Shown: positions 17,136 to 26,387, counted from the stretch's first letter. The stretch: 64,000 nucleotides of DNA from Nesterenkonia sandarakina (GCF_003003175.1 NZ_PVTY01000003.1:1-64000), one strand, 5' to 3'. Notes: generated by a model from the sequence alone, not told the origin. A program made the numbers and translations.

Positions 17136-18755
17136 ATGAGTGATCAGCCCGGGGGCGCGACGCCCGACCAGGCCCAGCGTGGGGACGACATCGATACCGA
17201 AGGTCCCACGCGCTCACCGGCGAAGACCTGGGCCTTCCGGGGACTCGGCGTGGTCCTCGCGATCCTGGTCTGGGCGCTGCTGGGCGCCGCTGACATGTCC
17301 CCCGACGCCCGGCTCGTCGCCGGGGTCGCGATCCTCATGGCCGTGTGGTGGATGACCGAATCCATGCCGCTCTCGGTCACCTCGCTGCTGCCGATCGTGC
17401 TCTTCCCGGTGCTCACCGCCCTGGAGATCGGCGAGGTCACCGCCCCCTATGCCAACCCGATCGTGTTCCTGTTCCTCGGCGGGTTCCTGATCGCGATCGC
17501 GATGCAGAAATGGAACCTCCACCGCCGGATCGCGCTGCTGACCCTCAAACGCGTCGGCACCCACCCCCGCCAGATCATCCTGGGCATGATGATCGCCACC
17601 GCGTTCCTCTCCATGTGGGTCTCCAACACCGCCACCACCCTGATGATGCTGCCCATCGGACTCAGCGTGCTCACCCTGGTCATCGAGAACAGCCGCCACA
17701 CCGGCACTGATGAGCAGAACGCCTCCATGAACGAAGACATCCGCTCCGGCAAAGCCATCAGCGACGTCATCGAGAACCGCGAGGTCCGGATCTTCGGAGT
17801 CGCCCTGGTGCTCTCCATCGCCTGGGCCGCGACCATCGGCGGGCTGGGCACCCTGCTGGGCTCCCCGCCCAACGCCATCGTCGCGGGCTACATCAGCGAA
17901 GAACTCGGCCAGACCGTCGGATTCGCCCAATGGATGATGCTCGGCGTGCCGATCGTGATCGTGTTCATCGGGCTCTCCTGGCTGCTGATCACCCGAGTGA
18001 TGTTCCGCTTCCAACTCCCGGAGATCCCCGGCGGCAAGAAGCTCATCGAAGAAGAGATCGCCGGCCTGGGCCGGATGAGCCAGGGCGAGAAGGTCGTACT
18101 CGGCGTGTTCATCCTTGCCGCGTTCTGCTGGATCGTGCCCGGAGTGCTCTCCGGGATCGGGACCATCGGGGAACAGCTGCCCTGGCTGGAACTCTTCGAT
18201 GACACCGTGATCGCCATCGGCGCCGGGATCCTGCTCTTCCTGATCCCCGGTGATAAGCGCGGGAACATGACCCTGCAGTGGAAGGACGCCGAGGAGGGCC
18301 TGCCCTGGGGCGTGCTGCTGCTCTTCGGCGGCGGCCTCTCCCTGGCCGCGGCCGTGGCCAGCACCGGACTCGACGCCTGGTTCGGTGAACAGGTCAGCGG
18401 CCTGGGCGCGCTGCCGATCGTGCTGCTGCTCGCGGTGGTGGTCACCATCGTGCTGCTGCTGACCGAGATCACCAGCAACACCGCGACCGCGGCGACGTTC
18501 ATCCCGATCCTCGGCGGTGTCGCCGTGGGGATCGGGGTGGACCCGATCACGCTGCTGATCCCGGCCGCGCTGGCCGCGACGTGTGCGTTCATGCTGCCGG
18601 TGGGGACCCCGCCGAACGCGATCGTCTACGCCACCGGGTATGTGAAGATCACCGAGATGGTCCGTGGTGGCCTGGTGCTCAACGTGGTCGGGGTCATCTT
18701 GATCACGATCTTCACCGTGCTCATCGGCCCGTTCGCCTTCGACATGGTCTTCTGA
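17136..18755 (+). CDS. DASS/SLC13-family dicarboxylate symporter
   Basis: The 539-residue protein has the two diagnostic SNT motifs of sodium:dicarboxylate symporters, WVSNTATTLMMLPI (about 165-178) and ITSNTATAATFIPI (about 445-458), in a field of about 11-12 hydrophobic helices. Likely substrates are succinate, malate or fumarate. GTG 17088 upstream would put the start inside the CRP/GlxR palindrome, so ATG 17136, preceded by AGGAGG, is preferred. A cAMP-type site in front fits control by carbon status. Confidence 0.93.
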   Translation: MSDQPGGATPDQAQRGDDIDTEGPTRSPAKTWAFRGLGVVLAILVWALLGAADMSPDARLVAGVAILMAVWWMTESMPLSVTSLLPIVLFPVLTALEIGEVTAPYANPIVFLFLGGFLIAIAMQKWNLHRRIALLTLKRVGTHPRQIILGMMIATAFLSMWVSNTATTLMMLPIGLSVLTLVIENSRHTGTDEQNASMNEDIRSGKAISDVIENREVRIFGVALVLSIAWAATIGGLGTLLGSPPNAIVAGYISEELGQTVGFAQWMMLGVPIVIVFIGLSWLLITRVMFRFQLPEIPGGKKLIEEEIAGLGRMSQGEKVVLGVFILAAFCWIVPGVLSGIGTIGEQLPWLELFDDTVIAIGAGILLFLIPGDKRGNMTLQWKDAEEGLPWGVLLLFGGGLSLAAAVASTGLDAWFGEQVSGLGALPIVLLLAVVVTIVLLLTEITSNTATAATFIPILGGVAVGIGVDPITLLIPAALAATCAFMLPVGTPPNAIVYATGYVKITEMVRGGLVLNVVGVILITIFTVLIGPFAFDMVF

Positions 18756-18811
18756 TCCGGTCCAGACCGTCTCGGGAGAGGTCTGCCGCCACTCGCCTGG
18801 AGGGAGAAGTC

Positions 18812-19573
18812 GTGGCCAATGTGCTGGTGACCGGTGGCTCGCGGGGCATCGGTGGAGCGATCAGCAGGGTGCTGGCCGCGCGCGGCGATGTGATCGCCGT
18901 CCATTTCGGCTCCGACAGTTCGGCGGCTGAGCAGATCATGGGGCAGCTCGAGGGTGCGGGGCACATGCTGGTTCGTGGCGATCTCCGCGACCCCCAGGCG
19001 GCCGCCGACATCGTCGGCCACGCTGTGACCGGTCTCGGCAGCATCGACGTTCTGGTCAACAACGCGGCGATCGCCCCGAGCGACTCGACCGCTCATCGGA
19101 TCGACGCCGTCGACTATGCGTCATGGCAGCGGGTCTGGAACGAGATGCTCGCGGTGAACCTCCTGGGTGCGGCGAACCTGAGCTATCTGGTGACCCGGCA
19201 CCTGATCGATCGGGGTGCACCGGGTTCCATCGTGAACATCGGCACCAGGGGCGCCTTCCGCGGAGAGCTGGACTTCCCGGCCTACGGCGCGGGCAAGGCG
19301 GGTCTCCACGCACTGGGACAATCCCTGGCCCTCGCGCTGGCACGGCACGGCATCTCCGTCACCTCGATCGCCCCCGGGTTCATCAGTTCCGAGCGTCAGT
19401 CGTCGAAGCTCTCGGGAGACGCCGGCGACGCCCTCCGCTCGCAGAGTCCGTTCGGGCGAGTCGGCACTCCAGCAGAGGTCGCGCAGGCAGTGGCATACCT
19501 GACCTCTCCGGAAGCGGTCTGGGCCTCCGGCGCGATCCTAGACTTCAACGGCGCATCACACCTGCGCACCTGA
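18812..19573 (+). CDS. SDR-family oxidoreductase (FabG-like)
   Basis: The 253-residue short-chain dehydrogenase shows TGGSRGIGGAI (cofactor binding, about residues 6-16), NNAA, a serine-to-tyrosine active-site region with YGAGKAG (YxxxK), and IAPGFI. It starts at GTG 18812 with GGAGGG upstream; the frame extends further back into the transporter gene but without signal. Substrate is unknown. It follows the DASS transporter by 56 nt and may share its transcript. Confidence 0.88.
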   Translation: MANVLVTGGSRGIGGAISRVLAARGDVIAVHFGSDSSAAEQIMGQLEGAGHMLVRGDLRDPQAAADIVGHAVTGLGSIDVLVNNAAIAPSDSTAHRIDAVDYASWQRVWNEMLAVNLLGAANLSYLVTRHLIDRGAPGSIVNIGTRGAFRGELDFPAYGAGKAGLHALGQSLALALARHGISVTSIAPGFISSERQSSKLSGDAGDALRSQSPFGRVGTPAEVAQAVAYLTSPEAVWASGAILDFNGASHLRT

Positions 19574-19776
19574 GGCGTCTCCAAGGCCTGCGCCCCGACC
19601 TCGTGCGGCGAGCGGTGCCCGCGTGCCGCTCCGATCCAGCAGGACGCCGGTCACGATCGAGACGACGGCACGCTCGACGGCCGGGAATCAAGGGGGTTTT
19701 CTCAGCTGTTCCACGCGTGGCAGAATCACAGGACCGATCAGGGTTCTTCCCAGATGCTCCACGTCGCGGAGGCCCT

Positions 19777-21753
19777 ATGCAGCCCCATGATTCCCCGCAG
19801 TCGCACACCGGGTTCGTGCCGGTAGACCCTGACGCTGTCCGCGAACCCGCGAGAGACTCCGCAGAGACGGATGCGGACACCCACTTGGCCATCGATCCGC
19901 GCATCGATCGTGATGAGCACGAGGCTCTGCTGCGGCCGATCGTGCGGCCCGCCGAGGAGCCCGAGGACGACGTCGGCTTCGCGCGCAGCCTCACCCAGCA
20001 CGTCCTGGACTCCTGGCACCACTCGGCCGCGGAGGAGACGCTGCATGACTGGCCCGAGGCGGTGCATGATCCGGAGGTCCAGGGCAGCCCGGAGTCTTAT
20101 AGGTTCGAGGACCTGACGTCCGCGCCGCAGTTTCCGACCACGACGTATTTTCCTCCCGATGCGGGAGGCGGATCGAGGCACTGGTCTGAGTCCCCGTCCG
20201 ACCCCCTCTCGGATCATCAGCTGTCTGCGGACCGCGGTGCCTCCCGATGGCCCGCGCAGCCCGGTGTGGACACCCCGGTGGAACCGGACCCGGGACAGCA
20301 GGACGCGGCAGGCCGAGGGCCGGCGCCTCGGCAGTCCGGGCGCAGCAGCATCTTCCCGGGACGACTCCTGGCGAGCAGGCTGATCCGTCCCGTCTCGCAG
20401 GCGACGGGGCAGATGTCGACGTTGGACTGGCTCTCCGGGACTCCCTTCGAGAACCCGCATCAGGCCCAGGAACCGGGAGAGGCCGATGAGCTCGTCACGA
20501 TCAACCTGGTCCTCGACCTCGGGGAGGCGCTCTTCCGGTATGGCGCCGGCGCGCTGGAGGTGGAGACCTCGATCCTCGCGGTGACCTCGGCCTTCGGGAT
20601 GAAGAACACCGATGTGGACATCACCAATCAATCGATCATCCTGAACTGGTCACCCCCGGGGAAGATTCCGTACTCGCGGGTGCGGGTGGTGCGCTCCTGG
20701 TCGGCGAACTTCCGGGCGCTCTCCGAGGTGCACACCCTGGTGACCGATATCGCGTTCGGGCGGATCACCCGCGCCGAGGCGGAGGAGACGCTGCAGGACA
20801 TCATCGGCGACCCCAAGCCGTACCCGCGGTGGGTCGTCGCGATGTCAGGGGCGCTCTTCGCGGGGCTGTTCGCCAGCTATACGGGGGCGCCGCTGCTGGA
20901 CGCTTCGCTGGGGTTCCTGGCCACGCTTCTGGTCCTCGCGGTCACCCGCCAGCTCACGATCTGGCGGGTGCCGGAGATCTTCACGCTGGCGGTGGGCGGC
21001 TTCCTGGCCACCGCGGTGGCGCTCTGCGCCCTGACCCTGGGGGCACCGATCACCACCTCGATGGTGGTGGCCGGGGGACTGATGATCCTGCTGCCCAGCG
21101 TGCGGATCGTCTCAGCCATCCAAGATGCGATCAACGCGTTCCCCATCACTGCGGCGGGCAGGCTGGTCTCCTCGCTGGTCGCTTTCTCCGGGCTGACGGC
21201 AGGGATCATGGTCGGCGTCGTGCTCACCGGTCGGGCCGGCGCCCCGGAGTTGGACGTCACCCAGGAGATCATGCGGATCTACCATCCCGGGGTCCTTGCC
21301 GCCCTGGTGTTCCTGACCGCGATCACGGCCGCGGTGGTGCAGCAGGCTCCCTACCGTCTGCTGCTGCCCACCGGAGCCGTCGCGGCGCTGGGGTTCGCCG
21401 GGGTCTCCGCGGGCGAGGTCATGGGCTTCGGCGGGTGGTTCACCCCGATCCTGGGCGCCACGGTGGTCGGTGCGCTGGCCCGGGTGGTGGCACTGCGACT
21501 GCGCGCCCCGCAGCTGGTCGTGGCGGTTCCCGCGATGATGTTCATGCTCCCGGGCCTCATCGTCTTCCGCGGGATGTATCAGATCGCGATCAGTGAGTCC
21601 TCGATCAACCGGACCGCAGGTCTCTATGAGATCTTCGATGCGCTGATCATCATCATGGCCATCGCCGCCGGGATCGTGCTCGGAGACGTCCTGATGCGGC
21701 CGCTGACGAAACGACTCCAGTCCAACGAGCGCACCAAGGGACGACGACGCTGA
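19777..21753 (+). CDS. ThrE-type threonine/serine exporter with long N-terminal extension
   Basis: The 658-residue protein carries a ThrE domain (DUF1212) from about residue 238: LVLDLGEALFRYGAGALEVE, a cytosolic region to about 345, then about ten hydrophobic helices to the C-terminus. ThrE of Corynebacterium exports threonine and serine; this protein contains both halves fused, as ThrE does. Residues 1-235 are hydrophilic, acidic, Asp/Pro/Ser-rich and probably disordered, and are not part of the known family. ATG 19777 has GGAGG at short spacing. davA follows in the same direction after 82 nt. Confidence 0.88.
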   Translation: MQPHDSPQSHTGFVPVDPDAVREPARDSAETDADTHLAIDPRIDRDEHEALLRPIVRPAEEPEDDVGFARSLTQHVLDSWHHSAAEETLHDWPEAVHDPEVQGSPESYRFEDLTSAPQFPTTTYFPPDAGGGSRHWSESPSDPLSDHQLSADRGASRWPAQPGVDTPVEPDPGQQDAAGRGPAPRQSGRSSIFPGRLLASRLIRPVSQATGQMSTLDWLSGTPFENPHQAQEPGEADELVTINLVLDLGEALFRYGAGALEVETSILAVTSAFGMKNTDVDITNQSIILNWSPPGKIPYSRVRVVRSWSANFRALSEVHTLVTDIAFGRITRAEAEETLQDIIGDPKPYPRWVVAMSGALFAGLFASYTGAPLLDASLGFLATLLVLAVTRQLTIWRVPEIFTLAVGGFLATAVALCALTLGAPITTSMVVAGGLMILLPSVRIVSAIQDAINAFPITAAGRLVSSLVAFSGLTAGIMVGVVLTGRAGAPELDVTQEIMRIYHPGVLAALVFLTAITAAVVQQAPYRLLLPTGAVAALGFAGVSAGEVMGFGGWFTPILGATVVGALARVVALRLRAPQLVVAVPAMMFMLPGLIVFRGMYQIAISESSINRTAGLYEIFDALIIIMAIAAGIVLGDVLMRPLTKRLQSNERTKGRRR

Positions 21754-21835
21754 CCTCCGCCCCGCGCCCTCCGCGATGATCTCCGGCCTCCGCGCTGCCA
21801 GCCACCTTTCGCGCCCCAGGAGGGATACTGGGTCC

Positions 21836-22627
21836 ATGCGAATCGCGCTGATGCAGCACACCGCCCGCCCGCTGGAGTCCGAGCACAATCTGGAGCTGAT
21901 CGACGACGCCGCAGCCCGGGCCCGCGCCCAGGGGGCGCAGCTGCTGCTCACCCCGGAGCTCTTCGGCTTCGGCTATGTCCCGGCGCAGATCCGCGCCCAG
22001 GTCAGCGCGGAGCAGGTCGACGCCGTCCGGACCCGGCTGCGCGGCATCGCCCGGGACCGTGACATCGCCCTGGTGTGGTCGCTGCCCGGTGCCCAGGCCC
22101 CAGATCGTCGCGGCATCACCGCCGAGCTCGCCGACGCACACGGTGAGGTGCTCGCCAGCTACCAGAAGGTCCAGCTCTATGGGCCCCAGGAGCAGGCTGC
22201 GTTCGTTCCGGGTGAGCAGCCGCCACTGGTGGTCAGCTGGGGCGGTGTGCAGGTGGGGCTGCTGGTCTGTTATGACGTGGAGTTCCCGGAGATGGTCCGC
22301 GCCGCCGCGGTGCGCGGAGCCCAGCTGGTGCTCGTGCCCACGGCCCTGGCGGGCGATGAGACCTCGGTGCCGGGGATCCTGCTGCCCGCGCGTGCGGTGG
22401 AGAACGGGATCACCCTGGCCTACGCCAATCACTGCGGCCCCGAGGGCGGGCTGGTGTTCGATGGGCGCAGCGTCGTCGTCGGACCTGCCGGGCAGGTCCT
22501 GGGGGAGCTGGGTGCTGATCCGGGTCTGCTGGTCGTGGACCTGCCGGAGCCGCCCGAGGAGCGAGGTGCCGGCGGCGCGGACTACCTTCACGACCGGCGC
22601 GCCGAGCTCCACCGGAGCTGGCTCTAG
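21836..22627 (+). CDS. davA: 5-aminovaleramidase-like carbon-nitrogen hydrolase
   Basis: The 263-residue nitrilase-superfamily amidase has the catalytic triad Glu41 (TPELF), Lys111 (YQKVQL) and Cys145 (VCYDVEFPE). It resembles Pseudomonas DavA along its length as I remember it, including RIAL at the start, QKVQL/G, and the C-terminal YLHDRRAELH. DavA hydrolyses 5-aminovaleramide to 5-aminovalerate and ammonia. The partner enzyme gene davB is next door, convergent, with only 17 bp between the stops, which supports the assignment. ATG 21836 is preceded by AGGAGGG at long spacing. Confidence 0.8.
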   Translation: MRIALMQHTARPLESEHNLELIDDAAARARAQGAQLLLTPELFGFGYVPAQIRAQVSAEQVDAVRTRLRGIARDRDIALVWSLPGAQAPDRRGITAELADAHGEVLASYQKVQLYGPQEQAAFVPGEQPPLVVSWGGVQVGLLVCYDVEFPEMVRAAAVRGAQLVLVPTALAGDETSVPGILLPARAVENGITLAYANHCGPEGGLVFDGRSVVVGPAGQVLGELGADPGLLVVDLPEPPEERGAGGADYLHDRRAELHRSWL

Positions 22628-22644
22628 CCGCCCGGCGCAGCCGG

Positions 22645-24363
22645 TCAGTCCAGCCGCACCGGGGCGAGGTCATCCCAGACGTCGCCCGGACCTGGGTTCT
22701 GTGGCGCCGCGGCACCGCCGAGGTGGTGGAGCACGCCCCAGACTGCGTTCAGCGCGGTGGTCACCGCGCCGTCGGCCCAGCCGGCGGTGAAGGAGATGTC
22801 ATCTCCGGCGAGGAAGACCCCGCGCTGATGCTCCGGCAGTCGGTCCTGGACGAAGTGCCCGAAGAGCCGCTCCTGGTACCGGTAATGTCCCGGCAGGTTG
22901 TTCTTGAAGGCACCCATGAAGTTCGGGTCCGCCTCCCAGGAGACCGTGATCGGCTCGCCGATCATATGCGCGCCGATGTCCACCCCGGGATAGATCTTCG
23001 CCAGCGAATGCAGCATCAGCCGGGTCCGCTCCGCGGCATCCAGCGGCAGCCACTTCAGCGCGTCGTCGTTCCAGGTGTAGCTCAGCAGGATCGCGGCGGG
23101 CCGATCCGGGCCCTCATCGAGCAAGTAGGTGGCCCGGGGGAGTCGATCGGTCAGAGTCATGGACATCACCGGGCGCCCCGTCTCCGGGTCGATGTCGCGC
23201 CAGAAGGGCCGGTCGACCATCACGAAGGTCTTCGAGGAGAGCATGTAGTGGCTCTTCTCGATCGCGGTCCACATCGAGGGGGCGAAGAGGTTCTCGTCGG
23301 TGTCGATGCGCGCCGAGAGCAGCCAGGACTGACAGGTCACCACGGCGGCCGCGAACTCCTGGGTGCGGCCCCACTTCTCGGTGACCCGCACCCCGCCTCC
23401 GGGCAGCGCCGGATTGGTGCCGCGGTGGATCCCGGAGACCGCCCCGCGCGGGGCTCCGCCATGCAGGGACTCCAACGACGTCCCGGCCGCCCAGTGCTGC
23501 AGCTGCTCGGGCCGGTGCTTCCACAGCTGGACCGGCAGGCGCTGGGCGCCGCCGACGATGCTGCGGTGGTGATCATCGGCGCCGGTGAACACCACGCGCA
23601 GCACCTCAAGGATCGAGTTGGTGAAGTCGGTGTCCCACCCGCCGCTGCCGAAGCCGACCTGGCCGAAGGCCTCCAGGTGCTCGAAGCTCAGCTCCTTGAA
23701 CGCCTGCGTGGAGGACAGGAACCCGTAGAAGGACTCATCGTCGAAGCGCTCCACCAGCTGGTTCCAGAGCCGCTTCAGCTCAGGAACATCGCGGTCACAG
23801 ATGGCCTGCTGCACCGCCACGAGGTCCGCCTCCTCGGTGAGGGCGCGCTGCCAGGCCTCGGCCACCTCCGCAAAGAACGGCGGCAGATGGCTGGCGTCCT
23901 CGGCGTAGTGGGACTGGCCCTTGAGCTCGATCACCGTGGACGGTGCGGCCGCGGTGAGCGGGTTCGGGAACTCGCGGGTGGGCAGGTCGAGAAGATCCAC
24001 ATAGTGGTAGAACGCCTTGCCCGAGGTCGGGAAGCGCATCCCGCCCAGATCCGCGACCACCTCCGGGGCCGCGGCGAAGGACTGCGTCTTCAGCCGGCCA
24101 CCGATCTCCCCGGCCTCGAAGATCACCGGTTTCAGTCCCAGCTTCATCAGCTCATAGGCGGCGACGACGCCGGCCAGCCCGGCCCCGATCACCGCGACCT
24201 CGGTGCCCTGCGCCTGCTCGGGGATGCTGCCGAGCCCGGCCGGGTGCTGCAGGTAATGGTCGTAGCTGAAGGGGAAGTCCGGGTTCAGCATGGTGAGCGT
24301 GGCCTCTCCGGGCGCGGCGTCCGCCGGATCAGGAGTCTCGGGCAGCGGGCTGGAGAGCGTCAT
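22645..24363 (-). CDS. davB: L-lysine 2-monooxygenase-like flavin amine oxidase
   Basis: The 572-residue flavoprotein begins its conserved part with NPDFPFSYDHYLQHPAGLGSIP and has the FAD loop VIGAGLAG (about 58-65), GGRL (88-91) and GGMRFP (107-112). The C-terminus has AGDDISFTAGWADGAV and NPGPGDVWDD. These features match lysine 2-monooxygenase (DavB) and its close relatives, which turn L-lysine and O2 into 5-aminovaleramide and CO2. Tryptophan and phenylalanine monooxygenases belong to the same family, so substrate is not certain, but a nitrilase-type amidase partner favours the lysine route. A TAAGCT -10 lies 7 nt before the ATG. Confidence 0.85.
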   Translation of the reverse strand: MTLSSPLPETPDPADAAPGEATLTMLNPDFPFSYDHYLQHPAGLGSIPEQAQGTEVAVIGAGLAGVVAAYELMKLGLKPVIFEAGEIGGRLKTQSFAAAPEVVADLGGMRFPTSGKAFYHYVDLLDLPTREFPNPLTAAAPSTVIELKGQSHYAEDASHLPPFFAEVAEAWQRALTEEADLVAVQQAICDRDVPELKRLWNQLVERFDDESFYGFLSSTQAFKELSFEHLEAFGQVGFGSGGWDTDFTNSILEVLRVVFTGADDHHRSIVGGAQRLPVQLWKHRPEQLQHWAAGTSLESLHGGAPRGAVSGIHRGTNPALPGGGVRVTEKWGRTQEFAAAVVTCQSWLLSARIDTDENLFAPSMWTAIEKSHYMLSSKTFVMVDRPFWRDIDPETGRPVMSMTLTDRLPRATYLLDEGPDRPAAILLSYTWNDDALKWLPLDAAERTRLMLHSLAKIYPGVDIGAHMIGEPITVSWEADPNFMGAFKNNLPGHYRYQERLFGHFVQDRLPEHQRGVFLAGDDISFTAGWADGAVTTALNAVWGVLHHLGGAAAPQNPGPGDVWDDLAPVRLD

Positions 24364-24370
24364 ACCGATC

Positions 24371-24376
24371 AGCTTA
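24371..24376 (-). promoter_or_regulatory. -10 element of leaderless davB transcript
   Basis: TAAGCT on the minus strand is followed by 7 nt and ATG at 24363, with no Shine-Dalgarno sequence. Confidence 0.5.
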
Positions 24377-24495
24377 TGGGTCCGAAGCGTGAGTTCAGCT
24401 GACCTCCGGCGGGAGACACCCCGCTTGCGGCGAGCGTCCAGACTGGCGGTGGAAGGTAGGAGCCCCTACGCCCCCAGGATCAGAGGACCATACCG

Positions 24496-25440
24496 ATGGC
24501 GCGCTTCACCTCCGGCTTCACCGCGACCAGCACCGCCTCCGACGTTCTGGCGGGGGTTGATCTGCGCGGGAAGTCTGCCGTCGTGACCGGAGCCTCCTCG
24601 GGGATCGGGGTGGAGACCGCCCGCGCACTGGCCGGGGCCGGAGCTCACGTGGTGCTTGCCGTGCGTGACGTGCCGGCGGGCCGCCGAGCCGCCGATGACA
24701 TCGCCCGCACCCATCCAGCGGCCTCCACGGAGGTGCACCCGCTCGACCTGGCCGACCTCGCCTCGGTGCAGCGGTTCACGGACGGCTGGTCCGGTCCGCT
24801 GCACCTGCTGATCAACAACGCAGGCATCATGATGACGCCCGAGCTGCGGACCCCGCAGGGATGGGAGCTGCAGTTCGCCACCAACCACCTCGGCCACTTC
24901 GCTCTTGCACTGGGACTGCATGCCGGACTTCTCGAGTCCGGCGACGCCCGGATCGTCTCGGTCAGCTCCAGCGGACACGGCATGTCAGACATCGTCTACG
25001 AGGACCTGTTCTTCGAGCGCAGGGCCTATGACCCCGGTCAGGCCTACGGCCAGTCCAAGACCGCGAACGTGCTCTTCGCCGTCGAGGCCTCACGCCGGTG
25101 GGCCGCAGAGGGCATCACCGCCAACGCCGTGATGCCCGGAGGCATCTGGACCAACCTGCAGCGTCACTGGGACCCGCAGGCGCTCGCCGACACGAAGGCC
25201 TATGTGGCCGACGTCGGCATCGCGATGAAGACGCCCGCTCAGGGCGCTGCCACATCGGTCCTCGCCGCCACGTCACCTCTGCTCGACGGTGTCGGCGGAC
25301 TCTATCTCGAGGATTGCCAGGAGGCAGAGACGGTCGGGGAGATCATCGACGGCACCCACGGGGTGCGGGCATATGCACTGGATCCCGAGAACGCCAGACG
25401 GCTCTGGACCACGTCGACGGAACTTCTGCGCACGAGTTAG
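24496..25440 (+). CDS. SDR-family oxidoreductase (retinol dehydrogenase-like)
   Basis: The 314-residue protein has TGASSGIGVETARALA (about 31-46), NNAGIM, VSSSGH and YGQSKTAN (YxxxK), the pattern of the extended-insert SDRs often named retinol dehydrogenase or oxidoreductase. Natural substrate is unknown. It is preceded by AGAGG and stands between davB (divergent) and the iron-transport genes. Its stop codon lies inside the candidate iron box that serves the next gene, so it is probably transcribed separately. Confidence 0.87.
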   Translation: MARFTSGFTATSTASDVLAGVDLRGKSAVVTGASSGIGVETARALAGAGAHVVLAVRDVPAGRRAADDIARTHPAASTEVHPLDLADLASVQRFTDGWSGPLHLLINNAGIMMTPELRTPQGWELQFATNHLGHFALALGLHAGLLESGDARIVSVSSSGHGMSDIVYEDLFFERRAYDPGQAYGQSKTANVLFAVEASRRWAAEGITANAVMPGGIWTNLQRHWDPQALADTKAYVADVGIAMKTPAQGAATSVLAATSPLLDGVGGLYLEDCQEAETVGEIIDGTHGVRAYALDPENARRLWTTSTELLRTS

Positions 25441-25452
25441 GCTCACCTTCCC
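25434..25452. promoter_or_regulatory. Candidate DtxR/IdeR iron box
   Basis: Read on the minus strand, AAGGTGAGCCTAAC resembles the TTAGGTTAGCCTAACC-type operator of DtxR/IdeR, with about 12 of 16 aligned bases equal. It covers the -35 region of the promoter whose -10 is at 25463. The downstream genes are siderophore transport genes, the usual targets. Confidence 0.55.
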
Positions 25453-25462
25453 AATAATTTGC

Positions 25463-25468
25463 TAACAT
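25463..25468 (+). promoter_or_regulatory. -10 element of leaderless siderophore-transport operon
   Basis: TAACAT is followed by 6 nt and GTG at 25475; no Shine-Dalgarno sequence is present. Confidence 0.6.
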
Positions 25469-25474
25469 GCAGAT

Positions 25475-26323
25475 GTGCCAATCAAACGAACGCCCGCCAC
25501 GCTGCGGACAGAGTCAGTCTCGGTCTCCTACGGAGCCGCCCCGGTGGTCCACGAGGCCGACGTCGAGCTGCTCCCCGGCGGGGTCACCGCCCTGATCGGC
25601 CCCAACGGCAGCGGCAAATCCACGTTGCTGCGCGGCATCTGCCGACTCGCCCACACCACGGGACGCGTGACCCTGGACGGTGCTGACAGTGCGGCGCTCT
25701 CACCACGGGCCTTCGCCAAGCGGCTGACCATCCTCGCCCAGCAGCGCCCGACACCCGGGGGACTGACCGTGACCGAAGTGGTCGAGCTTGGTCGGCATCC
25801 GCACCGGAAGCGCTTCAGCCGCACCGACGAAGCGTGCGCGAAAGCGGTCGAACGCGCCATCTCGCTGACCGGACTCGAGGAATTGCGTCATCGTCCCGTT
25901 GCGGAACTCTCCGGCGGACAGCTCCAGCGCGTCTGGCTCGCCACCTGCCTGGCCCAGGAGACCGATGTCCTGCTGCTGGACGAGCCCACCACCTTCCTGG
26001 ACCTCAAGCACCAGATGAGCCTGCTCGACCTGATCCGAGACCTCGCCGACACCCACGGACTGACCATCGGGGTGGTGCTCCATGACCTGGAGCAGGCCGC
26101 CGATATCGCTGACCGGGTCATCCTGGTCTCCGAAGGACGGATCACCGCCGCCGGAACCCCGGCTGAGGTGATGACCGCCGAACGGCTCAGCGCCACCTTC
26201 GGCGTGAACATCCAGGTGGCCCCGCTGCCCTTCGGCGGACTCGCCGTCCGGGCCCAGCGGTCCGGGCGCCGCTCGGCCGCCCGCGCCGAAGAGCTGGCAG
26301 AACCGGTGCTGCTCTCCGCCTAG
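25475..26323 (+). CDS. Iron-siderophore ABC transporter, ATP-binding protein
   Basis: The 282-residue ATPase has Walker A GPNGSGKST (42-50), signature LSGGQLQRVWLA (about 145-156), Walker B LLLLDEP-type DVLLLDEPTTFLDLKHQ, and a switch histidine in VLHDL. The layout matches FecE/FepC proteins that power siderophore uptake. GTG 25475 lies 6 nt after TAACAT, so translation probably starts at the 5' end of the mRNA. It is first of three genes: ATPase, binding protein, permease. Confidence 0.92.
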   Translation: MPIKRTPATLRTESVSVSYGAAPVVHEADVELLPGGVTALIGPNGSGKSTLLRGICRLAHTTGRVTLDGADSAALSPRAFAKRLTILAQQRPTPGGLTVTEVVELGRHPHRKRFSRTDEACAKAVERAISLTGLEELRHRPVAELSGGQLQRVWLATCLAQETDVLLLDEPTTFLDLKHQMSLLDLIRDLADTHGLTIGVVLHDLEQAADIADRVILVSEGRITAAGTPAEVMTAERLSATFGVNIQVAPLPFGGLAVRAQRSGRRSAARAEELAEPVLLSA

Positions 26324-26371
26324 CTGCTGAGTGCACCCAGTCCGGTCAGGACGCACCCACGCTGGTCACCC

Positions 26372-26387
26372 GCAGGCCTTCGCCTGC
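26372..26387 (+). other. Short intra-operon hairpin
   Basis: GCAGGC-CTTC-GCCTGC forms a perfect 6-bp stem with a tetraloop in the 144-bp gap between the ATPase and binding-protein genes. It could act in mRNA processing or stability. There is no T tract, so termination is less likely. Confidence 0.4.

Noticed and set aside
22645-24363. Auxin-type tryptophan monooxygenase pathway (iaaM/iaaH)
   Set aside because: The partner amidase is of the nitrilase superfamily, not the amidase-signature family of IaaH, so the lysine route fits better. Substrate testing is still needed.
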